DNA of 64,000 bases from Thermoproteota archaeon (lineage in GTDB: Archaea; Korarchaeota; Korarchaeia; Korarchaeales; Korarchaeaceae): NCBI GenBank assembly GCA_026986575.1, contig JALSOH010000006.1, forward strand, positions 124,001 to 188,000. The letters are read 5' to 3'. Each line of letters starts with the position of its first letter. The first letter of the stretch is position 1. The translations under genes were made by a program, and so were the position numbers. Positions 32,174-39,753 of the stretch are shown piece by piece. A model generated the notes under the pieces. It had not been told where the DNA came from, did no database searches, and saw only the letters and a list, made by a program, of their open reading frames with translations.

Positions 32174-33685
32174 TTGGGTGATAGCACGAAAGCTAGCTGG
32201 AAGCTACTGGCCATTGTAATCACACTCGCAGTGGTGCTCATCCCCCTGCCCCACCTGAGCGCTCAAGGTACCTTGACATGGTACGATCCCTTGGAGGAAC
32301 CGCAGCTACCTCAGCTGGATGTGAAGGCCATGCATATATCTTGGAACGGCAACATCACACTCGCGTTTGAGTTCTACGGAACCCCCTCGGTGGAGAACTT
32401 CACCGTGATAGGCAACGTGTATCTGGACAGGCTCGTGGAGGGTGAGGGCGTACCCGAGGGCGACGTTAAGGGAGCGGACTACAGGCTGGTGTTCTCCGTG
32501 AACCCCAACCGGACGGCCTGCTCAGTGCAGAGGTTCAACTCACTTAAGAATGGATGGGACACTCTTGCGGCCGCCTGCTGGGTGAGGATGGAGGGGGGGA
32601 GGGTGATACTCACCACTCCCAATGTGACGGCGGCCTTTCCCAAGGGAGAATTCGGTGTCAAGGCGTACATGTGGATGGTCGAGAGAGACGACTTCGACTG
32701 GGTGACTTACAAGCTGAAAAAGGAGGGAGCGGCGAAAATAGACGGGAAGCTAGGGGACTACGGTGCCCCTACAATACTGGACCCCGTCGGGGATGCCGAC
32801 AGGGTAGCCGATTACAAGGAACTTTACGTTAAGGACGACTTCTACAGGATTTACTTCGCGATAGTACCTGTGGACGGGCTAGGCTGCAACTTGAGAGGTT
32901 ATGGGGCGAGGCTGGAGAGGTTCTTCAACATATATGTGGATGCGGACCTTAACAGGAGCAACGGGCATGAGCTGTGGGAGAGTTACCTCTACAGGTGCAA
33001 TCTGACGGGCAGGATGTGGGAGAGGCTTCCCACTAAGGCTATATACGTGTCAAATCCCGCCCTTAGGAGGAAGGGCGTGATGGTCGGTGATGTGTTCGAG
33101 TCCTACGTGTACTTGGGTCCGGTGAGAAGGCAGATAGTTGATCACGGCAAGCAATTCGGCCTAAGGGCCAGCGTGGTGACTAGGCTTATGGACGCGATCC
33201 CAGATAGTGGGTGGCTCATCTACCGCAAGGATCACCTCTCCTCAAGCTCCTTCGAGGTGACCGGTCCTGATGTGGACATTAGTATGAGTAAGGATCTCTC
33301 AGACAGATTCAAGGCCTTCGGAAAAGCGTCAGGGCTTTACAGGATAACATTAGGAGGTCCAGCAGTCAATCCGTCCTACGGCGAGCCGGTAAAATTCGTT
33401 AAAGGAGAGAACGGCCTCTTCTATGGGGTTGAAATCGGCAACACGACCTACTGGGCGTCCTACGGACGCAGGGACTTCGCGGTAGTCGGAATCCACGAGG
33501 CTGGAGAGGGGATTTACATCACCGCAGCTGGTGTGACTAGGTTCGGGACCAGAGCCGCCTTGATCTGGCTCAGCGAGAACATGCCCTTGTTAAAAGAGGG
33601 GATATACGTCCTGAGCTGGATCGATGATGGAGACGGCAAGGTGGAGATCAGCGAGATAGGGGTGGTAACAGTTGAAGGATCCTAG
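32174..33685 (+). CDS. Secreted protein of unknown function
   Basis: A 503-residue exported protein. Residues 1-31 form a signal peptide (LLAIVITLAVVLIPLPHLSAQG). The rest is beta-rich with many Tyr, Asp and Gly, and carries likely N-glycosylation sites such as NFT, NIT and NTT. It ends with an EF-hand-like loop DDGDGKVEISEIGVV that may bind calcium. No membrane anchor is visible at the C-terminus. The TTG at 32174 is the only plausible start between the TATA-like box near 32138 and the signal peptide. Its last 14 bases overlap the next gene. Confidence 0.65.
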   Translation: MGDSTKASWKLLAIVITLAVVLIPLPHLSAQGTLTWYDPLEEPQLPQLDVKAMHISWNGNITLAFEFYGTPSVENFTVIGNVYLDRLVEGEGVPEGDVKGADYRLVFSVNPNRTACSVQRFNSLKNGWDTLAAACWVRMEGGRVILTTPNVTAAFPKGEFGVKAYMWMVERDDFDWVTYKLKKEGAAKIDGKLGDYGAPTILDPVGDADRVADYKELYVKDDFYRIYFAIVPVDGLGCNLRGYGARLERFFNIYVDADLNRSNGHELWESYLYRCNLTGRMWERLPTKAIYVSNPALRRKGVMVGDVFESYVYLGPVRRQIVDHGKQFGLRASVVTRLMDAIPDSGWLIYRKDHLSSSSFEVTGPDVDISMSKDLSDRFKAFGKASGLYRITLGGPAVNPSYGEPVKFVKGENGLFYGVEIGNTTYWASYGRRDFAVVGIHEAGEGIYITAAGVTRFGTRAALIWLSENMPLLKEGIYVLSWIDDGDGKVEISEIGVVTVEGS

Positions 33686-34304
33686 GCTAGTCCCAGTCGA
33701 GATAGCTGTGATGCTCCTCCAAGAGGTCCCTCAGAAGGCGCTCCGCGGAGTAGATCTGAAGCAGATAAGGGCTGAGGCCCAAACCCTAGTCTACAGCTTC
33801 ATGTCGTTGGAGGATCTGGCCGAGCAGGGAATGCTGGATGGGTTGGTTGCTAAGGGAAAGGAGCTACACTCCGTTTGGAGGGAATTGAGGGAGAGAGCCA
33901 GATCCCCGTCCGACGCCCTGAACGCGGCCAAGGTGAGGTTCGCAGCGATAACCTTGGAGGGCCTTCCTAACCGAGTCGGTAGGGAGCAGAGGCTGTACAG
34001 TGGGGTTGATTCGCTCTGGGGAACCATTGTCTCTATTAAACCGTTCGATGGACTCAGAGCGACCGTGGTGGACGCGGGCGAGAGGTTCAATGTGGTCACC
34101 AACCTGCAAGTGAGGGAGGGGGATGTGGTGGCCTTCGCCGTACTCCCCCCAAAGAGGTTCGGTTCTTACGTCTCGGAGGGCATGTTCATAGAGGCGGAGG
34201 GGGAGGGTAGGAGCGGTCAACCGGCCGTTCCAACCGAGAAGGGTAAGGGATCAATAGAGGCCGTTCTAAGAGAGGAGGCGGCTAGGCTTAAAGTGAAAAT
34301 ATGA
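33672..34304 (+). CDS. Predicted RNA-binding protein with C-terminal EMAP-like domain (COG2517-like)
   Basis: A 210-residue soluble protein. The N-terminal 110 residues are helical and charged. The C-terminal OB-fold-like part, about 112-180, shows the EMAP/tRNA-binding pattern: VVDAGERFNVVTNLQV, VAFAVLPPKRFGSYVSEGMFIEAE. This matches the predicted archaeal RNA-binding family COG2517; the RNA target is not established. It starts with TTG 33672 after GGGGTGG and overlaps the preceding secreted-protein gene by 14 bases. Confidence 0.72.
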   Translation: MKDPRLVPVEIAVMLLQEVPQKALRGVDLKQIRAEAQTLVYSFMSLEDLAEQGMLDGLVAKGKELHSVWRELRERARSPSDALNAAKVRFAAITLEGLPNRVGREQRLYSGVDSLWGTIVSIKPFDGLRATVVDAGERFNVVTNLQVREGDVVAFAVLPPKRFGSYVSEGMFIEAEGEGRSGQPAVPTEKGKGSIEAVLREEAARLKVKI

Positions 34305-34314
34305 AGATCTAGCC

Positions 34315-35310
34315 CTAATCCTCCCCTCTCAACTCTCTCAGCAGGTTCCTCCAGAAGAGGTAGTCCTGCTCGGCTCTGTACAGTTCTGACCTACCAGTTA
34401 GGTAGGAGTCCCATCTCCTAGCGTACTCCAGAAGAAGGTCGTCGTGGTACCACCTTCCCAAGAAGTAAAGGAGCCTCACATGGAGTCTGTGGTAACGCTC
34501 ATCTGCCATTCCGTGCTTCGTGGAATAGAGGGACCAGTTCCCCGTATCATAATCTGGGAGCATCCTGTGCAGGGTCCCGAGTCCCTCCATAACGAGCTGA
34601 TAACCTCCGCTATCATTCATTAGACAGCTGTAAATGGTCAATCCCTTCAAGGACAACATGAAGCCGTTGAGCACCAAATCATCTGGGGAGTTAGAATACT
34701 CCAAGAAGAACCTTCCATAGATGGTATTCACGGAGAATCCACCCTCATTTCTCGGGATCAGGAAACTGTTCGCGAAACCCTTCGCCGCTCTCAGGTATTT
34801 AATGCCGCCAAATTTCCTGTATGCTATGGCGTAGTAGCCAGCAGCCAGCCCCTGACTCAGGGAGGAGTTCCAAGGAATCCCGGGAGCTTCCCATTGAAAG
34901 TAGTAGTTGAAGAACAACGCGTTGTCCTTCTCCTCCGCATATGAGAGCATCCAATCCATTATCTCCCTGAACTCACTCCAGTTCCTCCTGTACTGCAGGG
35001 CCTCCGTGGCTAGGTTCATCGCATTGGTGGGATGGACATTGAAACCCTGTCCTCTTATTTAGACGAGAGGGACGCCCACGCCCTCAGGTCTGTACCTCTC
35101 GAACTCCGAAGGCATTCTGACCCTCTCAAAGTACTCCAGATCCGCCTTCAAGGAGTCGATCAGCTGCTTCCTCGCGACTTCCCTGCTCCAGACGAGGTGC
35201 ATCCTTAGCAAAGTGTCTAGGACGTCAGCTAGGATGTAGTTCATCCCGCGCCTGTCTACAGTTCTGTGCTCGTGGCGGGGCGACGGAATTAGGAGAACCG
35301 CTAACAACAA
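34315..35310 (-). pseudogene. D-glucuronyl C5-epimerase-like gene interrupted by in-frame TAA
   Basis: One reading frame of 331 codons is broken by TAA at 35059-35061. The part after the stop continues without a break: IRGQGFNVHPTNAMN, then WNSSLSQGLAAGYYAIAY and PDDLVLNGFMLSLKGLTIY, the C-terminal signature of glucuronyl C5-epimerases, which act on uronic acids in sulfated polysaccharides. The part before the stop supplies the N-terminal region. A signal peptide-like stretch (TKIFLASLLLLAVLLIPS) extends upstream to about 35349, perhaps from a CTG start after GAGGT inside the neighbouring gene. Either a nonsense mutation, a sequencing error or two separate polypeptides would explain it; I favour a recent mutation. 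Confidence 0.75.
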
Positions 35311-35329
35311 GAGGGAGGCCAGGAAAATC

Positions 35330-37018
35330 TTAGTTTGCTTTCCAACCAGTTGACCTCACCTCAACCACCCTGTCCCTGTAGAACGAGAGGGGACACACAT
35401 CATTGCATACCCCGCACCTCGTGCACCTATCAGGAAGTATTCGGGCCTTTCCTTGGATTTCGATCGCCCCAAATTCGCAGTATTCCCTGCAAACTCCGCA
35501 TCCTGTGCAAGCGGATCTGGCGATCAGGCCTCTAACCCCCTCCAACTCACCCTTGTACGCGATAAGTCCCTTCTCCTTACTAACGACCTCCACCGTGAAG
35601 TCCCTGCCCGATATCTTACCATTCATGACCACCCCCAGACTGTGAGCTAACGATAGGAATGTCTCTACGTCGAAGGGATCGATGACTAGGAGCTTCCCGT
35701 GCGAATCAGGGGTCATAGTCACCAAAGCCCTTCTCCTCTCGGGACACAACTGCTCCATCCTCCGAGGTGGGTGGATCCACCTCCATACCCCGTACTTGAT
35801 CCAGCACTCGCCTAACCCTTCTTTTGATGCGTACTCCAAGAGGAACGAGTGCCACCGTTCCCATAGACTCGGATACTGTTCCTCCAACTTCTCAAACTCG
35901 GAGAGTCTGGAGGCGGAGCACAGGTAGCATCCTAACCTCTCGAACCCCCTCTGGTAGAGAGGATTGATCTTCACGGATCTCAGTCTCAGATAAAGCCAAG
36001 TCTGTAAAGCGCTCCATTCGTTAATCGGCGCCCCCGTCAGGAACCCGGGGAGCCACCTGTTTCTCCAGATCGGAGGACTTCTCATCCTGGCAAGGGACTC
36101 GAACTTCCTCTGCCCCACCAAGGTGAGTCCCGGAGCTAAATCCCTCAATGCCCTATAGGTTGGGAGGAGCTTTATCACCTTACAGCACCACCTGTAATCC
36201 CTCGCAGGAGGTCCGAATTTGCCCACATTCTCCCAGAAAGCATTTCCGGCGTCGCCCACTACATCGTATCCAACATCCTCCACGAACCTCAGCGTCTCGG
36301 GAAGCTCTAAACCCGTATCATTGAAGTAAACCAGATGGTCCACGCCACTCCTCCTCACGACCTCCAAGAGGGCTGAACTATCCTTCCCACCGGAGAACGA
36401 CACTATGGTCTTACCCGCGCGCTTCGATGCCCTCCACACGAATCTAATGGCCTTGGACTCGTCAGAAAGTAAGCATGGTTCATTCACCTTCAGAACACGA
36501 TTCCAACTGCTTTTCTCCTCTAATAGGGTGTCTCTTGGCTTGAACACCCGGGCAACTACATACCTGTCGCCTACCCTCTCCGCCAACCCGTTCTCCAGTA
36601 ACTTGAACTTAGGACCTCCATCAGCACGCCCGACTATCTCACCCCTCTTCCCTCCTAGGCTAAGGGTCTCCATCCTGTGACCTATTCTGTCGATGGATTG
36701 CTCGAGCGGTTTGAAGTACCACCTCATCTCGTATAAGTCGAAGAAGAGATGTCCAAGGACTCCCCCGTCGGATATAACCTCGTAAGCGGTATCCAAATAG
36801 GGAGCCCTGCCAAAGAGAACGACCTCACTCCGTATGAGCTCGTTATAGGTTCCTGAACCGAGCTGCTCGTCCACAACCCTCTTGAGCAGCTCGAGGTCCG
36901 CGCTTGTCGCGGGTCTGGGATCGCTGGTCTTGGACGTCGGGACTATCCTGATCTCCCTCTCGGCGCATCTCCTAGAGACAACGGGCACATTCTCCTGGAC
37001 GCTCCAGTGCAACCTCAT
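35330..37018 (-). CDS. PP-loop (PAPS reductase-like) protein fused to a 2x[4Fe-4S] ferredoxin
   Basis: A 562-residue multidomain protein known from many archaea. An N-terminal region of about 190 residues probably includes a PUA-like RNA-binding domain. The PP-loop VSFSGGKDSSALLEV at about 208-222 is an ATP pyrophosphatase site of the PAPS reductase fold; WCCKVIKLLP and GCYLCSAS supply conserved cysteines. The C-terminus has two ferredoxin motifs, CTGCGVCREYCEFGA and CTRCGVCNDVCPLS. The combination suggests redox-dependent sulfur transfer or thiolation of RNA rather than sulfate assimilation. It overlaps the start of the epimerase-like gene and is divergent from egsA. Confidence 0.9.
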   Translation of the reverse strand: MRLHWSVQENVPVVSRRCAEREIRIVPTSKTSDPRPATSADLELLKRVVDEQLGSGTYNELIRSEVVLFGRAPYLDTAYEVISDGGVLGHLFFDLYEMRWYFKPLEQSIDRIGHRMETLSLGGKRGEIVGRADGGPKFKLLENGLAERVGDRYVVARVFKPRDTLLEEKSSWNRVLKVNEPCLLSDESKAIRFVWRASKRAGKTIVSFSGGKDSSALLEVVRRSGVDHLVYFNDTGLELPETLRFVEDVGYDVVGDAGNAFWENVGKFGPPARDYRWCCKVIKLLPTYRALRDLAPGLTLVGQRKFESLARMRSPPIWRNRWLPGFLTGAPINEWSALQTWLYLRLRSVKINPLYQRGFERLGCYLCSASRLSEFEKLEEQYPSLWERWHSFLLEYASKEGLGECWIKYGVWRWIHPPRRMEQLCPERRRALVTMTPDSHGKLLVIDPFDVETFLSLAHSLGVVMNGKISGRDFTVEVVSKEKGLIAYKGELEGVRGLIARSACTGCGVCREYCEFGAIEIQGKARILPDRCTRCGVCNDVCPLSFYRDRVVEVRSTGWKAN

Positions 37019-37029
37019 TTCCGCTCAAC

Positions 37030-37038
37030 TTTTTATTA
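37030..37038 (+). promoter_or_regulatory. TATA box of egsA
   Basis: TTTTTATTA is centred about 25 bases before ATG 37059, fitting a leaderless mRNA. The divergent gene starts at 37018, so the two promoters overlap. Confidence 0.55.
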
Positions 37039-37058
37039 GATCTAGTCATGAGGGTTAG

Positions 37059-38099
37059 ATGCCACTTAAAGAGCTCAACATCAATGTGCCTTATATAATT
37101 CGCGTCGGGAGAGGGTCTATCTCCGAAGCCCCATCCCTCATTTCGGAGGCGCTGGGCGAGAGGGGGAAAACCCTCATCTTAGGTAGTAGGAGTATATGGC
37201 CAGAGGTGGAGTGGCTCTCATCCGAGTTACAGGCGAAAGGATTAGATACCAAGGTGGCTAAGGTGGGGGCAGCATCCCCTGAGGAGGTCTCTAGGCTTGT
37301 AGGTGAGGGCAGAGGATCTTCCCTCGTAATAGGAATAGGTGGCGGAAGGAACATAGATGTTGCCAAGGCTGTGGCCCACGATCTCGGGGCCAAGCTAGTT
37401 TCCATACCGACCACCACATCCACCGACGCCATGGCAACCCCCTTCGCCATTCTGTGGGAAGGAGGGAGATCCAAGGCGGTCAAGGGTGCAACACCCTTGC
37501 TCCTCATAGCCGACCTAGATCTGATATGGAGGGCCCCCGAGAGGCTCCAGTTCTCGGGATTCGGCGACTACATTGCCAAGGTAACCGCTCTCCCCGACTT
37601 GGAACTTGCCTACATGCTGGGCAGGGAGGAGAACTTCAGCCCTGTGGCCGTATCGATGGCTTACCAGTTCACGGAGATGCTCATAGAGGTGGCCGATGGA
37701 ATACCCGTGAGGGACGAGGAAGTGTGGAAGCTCTACGTACTCCTCTTGGCCTTGGATGGCATGCTCATGAGCATGTGCAACACCACTAGGATAGCCGCGG
37801 GTAGTGAACATCTCTTCGCCTACGCATTAGAGGAGGTAACTGGGAAGGAGCTTCTACATGGGGAGACTGTTGGTCTAGGTTCCGCCCTGCTGGCTCCCCT
37901 CCACGGGATAGATAGGGAATATGTGCTCGATGCTTTAGACAGGGCATCCCTACCCACGAGCTTCTCCGACTTGGGAGTGTCCAAGGAAGAGGTGGCTACC
38001 GCGCTCACCATCGCTCATAAAATGAGGAACTGGTATACAGTGCTGGGGGAGGGAATGAGCCGGGAAGCCGCTGAGAGACTGGCTGAAGGCCTCGCCTAA
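37059..38099 (+). CDS. egsA: sn-Glycerol-1-phosphate dehydrogenase
   Basis: A 346-residue enzyme that reduces dihydroxyacetone phosphate to sn-glycerol-1-phosphate, the backbone of archaeal ether lipids. IGGGRNIDVAKAVAHDLG binds NAD(P), SIPTTTSTDAMATPFA lies at the active site, and the zinc ligands are in GFGDYIAK, AAGSEHLFAY and LHGETVGLGS. The usual SHDG of the family is STDA here, a mild change. Length fits EgsA. It is the clearest lipid-biosynthesis marker that the organism is an archaeon. The stop overlaps the convergent proC gene by 4 bases. Confidence 0.93.
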   Translation: MPLKELNINVPYIIRVGRGSISEAPSLISEALGERGKTLILGSRSIWPEVEWLSSELQAKGLDTKVAKVGAASPEEVSRLVGEGRGSSLVIGIGGGRNIDVAKAVAHDLGAKLVSIPTTTSTDAMATPFAILWEGGRSKAVKGATPLLLIADLDLIWRAPERLQFSGFGDYIAKVTALPDLELAYMLGREENFSPVAVSMAYQFTEMLIEVADGIPVRDEEVWKLYVLLLALDGMLMSMCNTTRIAAGSEHLFAYALEEVTGKELLHGETVGLGSALLAPLHGIDREYVLDALDRASLPTSFSDLGVSKEEVATALTIAHKMRNWYTVLGEGMSREAAERLAEGLA

Positions 38100-38899
38100 T
38101 CGCCCTCATTGAGTTTCTTGGCTATCTCCTTAGCTCTCTTGGTGGCGGCCTCAACGGCCTTCATCACGGCGGTCCTTATACCGCTCTCCTCCAAGTAGAA
38201 TATGCCCTCTATGGTCGTCCCAGCCGGGGTGAGGACCATCTCCTTTATTTCCGCGGGATGCCTCCCTGATTCGAGGTAGAGCTTCGCCGTCCCGAACACC
38301 GTGTAGGCCGAGCTCAGGTAAGCGAAGTCCCTCGGCAGACCCACCTTCAAACCAGCGTAGGCCATGGCCTCTATCAAGGTCGCTATGTAGGCAGGGCCGC
38401 TCCCGCTCAACGCAGTGACTGCATCCATCAGCTCCTCGTCAACCTCGTGGGCCTCTCCCATCTCTTTCAGGAGCTGTACAACTACAGCTTCATCCCTAGA
38501 GTCTAGGTCTGGTCCCTTAGAGTAGGCGGTGAAAGAGGCCTTTACCATCACAGCTATGTTCGGCATCGCCCTGACTATCTTGGCTCCGGGCGCGGCGGCC
38601 TTGAGCTTCTTTATCGGAACCGCTGCAGCCACAGATATTACGATCTTACCCTCCACCAAGTCTGAGATCTCCTTAAGCACATCGACAGCCTTGTAAGGTT
38701 TGACGGCGATTATCACTATATCGGAGCTGGCAGCGACCTCCCTGTTGTCGCTAGTCACCCTAACGCCCAGCCTCCTCAACTCCTCCAGCTCGTGCAACTT
38801 CCTCCTAGAGGCTATCACGGACCATCTGCCACTCTCGACCAGTACCTTGGCCATAGCGGAACCGATCTGACCTGCCCCTATTATACCAACGTTCCTCAT
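38096..38899 (-). CDS. proC: Pyrroline-5-carboxylate reductase
   Basis: A 267-residue enzyme for the last step of proline synthesis. The N-terminal NAD(P) loop is VGIIGAGQIGSAMAKVL, VIIAVKPYKAVDVLKEI is conserved, and the C-terminal signature ALSGSGPAYIATLIEAMAYAGLKVGL together with TPAGTTIEGIFYLEESG forms the active site at the dimer interface. The ATG at 38897-38899 begins at the canonical MRNVGIIG. It is convergent with egsA. Confidence 0.95.
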   Translation of the reverse strand: MRNVGIIGAGQIGSAMAKVLVESGRWSVIASRRKLHELEELRRLGVRVTSDNREVAASSDIVIIAVKPYKAVDVLKEISDLVEGKIVISVAAAVPIKKLKAAAPGAKIVRAMPNIAVMVKASFTAYSKGPDLDSRDEAVVVQLLKEMGEAHEVDEELMDAVTALSGSGPAYIATLIEAMAYAGLKVGLPRDFAYLSSAYTVFGTAKLYLESGRHPAEIKEMVLTPAGTTIEGIFYLEESGIRTAVMKAVEAATKRAKEIAKKLNEGD

Positions 38900-38943
38900 A
38901 TTCGCAAACCCTCATCCGATCTCTTAAAAATTGAGTGTGGAAT

Positions 38944-38957
38944 GGGGCTCGAGCCCC
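38944..38957. terminator. Perfect 14-base palindrome directly after a stop codon
   Basis: GGGGCTCGAGCCCC starts at the base after the TAA of the winged-helix gene (minus strand) and is followed on that strand, about 13 bases later, by a T5 run. It could act as terminator or mRNA-stabilising hairpin. It also lies about 45 bases upstream of the proC start. Confidence 0.5.
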
Positions 38958-39245
38958 TTACAGCGCGAGGGAGTAGAGGCCGTCCTCAGATCTCTTCACT
39001 ATCCCCTTCCTTGCGAGAGACCTCATCTTGGCCGCTACCTTCTGCGTCGAGAAGCCAGCCTCTTTCGCTATCTCACCGCACTTGGCGGGCTTTCCTATCT
39101 TCTCCAAGGCCTTCAATATCTTCTTAGCATCCTCATCCACGTCAAGTGCCTCTATCTTGATCTTCTCGGTCTTTTTGGCCTTTGTCTTCCTACTAGAGGT
39201 TTTTTTCGTGCTCTTAGACTTGCTACCTCTCTTCTTACAGGGCAT
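38958..39245 (-). CDS. Lysine-tailed winged-helix DNA-binding protein
   Basis: A 95-residue basic protein. The first 30 residues are almost entirely Lys, Ser, Thr and Arg (KKRGSKSKSTKKTSSRKTK); the remaining 60 form a winged helix: AKKILKALEKIGKPAKCGEIAKEAGFS as helix-turn-helix, then KMRSLARKGIVKRSEDGLYSLAL as the wing. A disordered lysine tail before a winged helix recalls linker-histone-like chromatin proteins, but the domain itself is of the general archaeal transcription-regulator type. The ATG 39243-39245 has AAGGTGAT three bases before it. High expression would favour a chromatin role; sequence alone does not show it. Confidence 0.8.
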   Translation of the reverse strand: MPCKKRGSKSKSTKKTSSRKTKAKKTEKIKIEALDVDEDAKKILKALEKIGKPAKCGEIAKEAGFSTQKVAAKMRSLARKGIVKRSEDGLYSLAL

Positions 39246-39450
39246 TAGATCACCTTTCGCTTGGACCCACGAGCAAAATTAATACTTTACTTTTGAAATA
39301 ACTGATTAAGGCAAGGGAATCTACGAGGGGTCGCAATCCTTTATCATTAAGATCTTTAACTCTCGCGGTGAGACGGCTTCCTTGCCAGTTTACGTCGAAC
39401 GTTGAATTACATCTATTAAATATGATATGACCGTAAATGATGGTGGGGCT

Positions 39451-39708
39451 ATGATCAAGGTGATCGATTGGAACAATTTCCCCGATGTCCCTGAAGGTTT
39501 CTCCAAGTTGGATCTCGCTGAGGTCAAGAGAGTATATGATTACGAGCTCCCTCCTCTCGTCGTGTACGCCGGAGTCGCCGAAGACCGTGAAGGCCATGTG
39601 ATCCCAGTTGTGGCTGTAATAGAGGAAGGTACAGAGATAGCCAAGCTTTATATTCTCGAGAAAGGAGAGGAGAGCGTAGAGAGGGAGCTTATAGCTTCTC
39701 TCGTGTGA
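39451..39708 (+). CDS. Small protein of unknown function
   Basis: An 85-residue acidic protein without a recognised family; PPLVVYAGVAEDREGHVIPVVAVIEEGTEIAKLYILEKG suggests a small beta-rich fold. The ATG 39451 has GGTGGGG upstream and a TATA-like TATTAAATATG at about 39413-39423 lies inside the longer frame from 39427. A 115-residue open frame on the opposite strand (39250-39597) overlaps it, but that frame lacks a ribosome binding site and family resemblance. The gene is followed by a T-run and the fatty-acid oxidation gene. Confidence 0.65.
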   Translation: MIKVIDWNNFPDVPEGFSKLDLAEVKRVYDYELPPLVVYAGVAEDREGHVIPVVAVIEEGTEIAKLYILEKGEESVERELIASLV

Positions 39709-39712
39709 GGAA

Positions 39713-39725
39713 CTTTTTTCTTTTT
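39713..39725 (+). terminator. T-run after the small gene at 39451-39708
   Basis: Two T runs (six and five T) separated by C follow the stop within a few bases. Confidence 0.45.
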
Positions 39726-39753
39726 ACAAACCCCCTCTCGTGGGGTGGTCCTG

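Noticed and set aside
35059-35061. Pyrrolysine at the in-frame stop of the C5-epimerase-like gene
   Set aside because: The stop is TAA on the minus strand, not TAG, so pyrrolysine insertion cannot apply.
39250-39597. 115-codon open frame on the minus strand opposite the small gene at 39451-39708
   Set aside because: It lacks a ribosome binding site and family resemblance, while the plus-strand frame has a TATA box and ribosome binding site.
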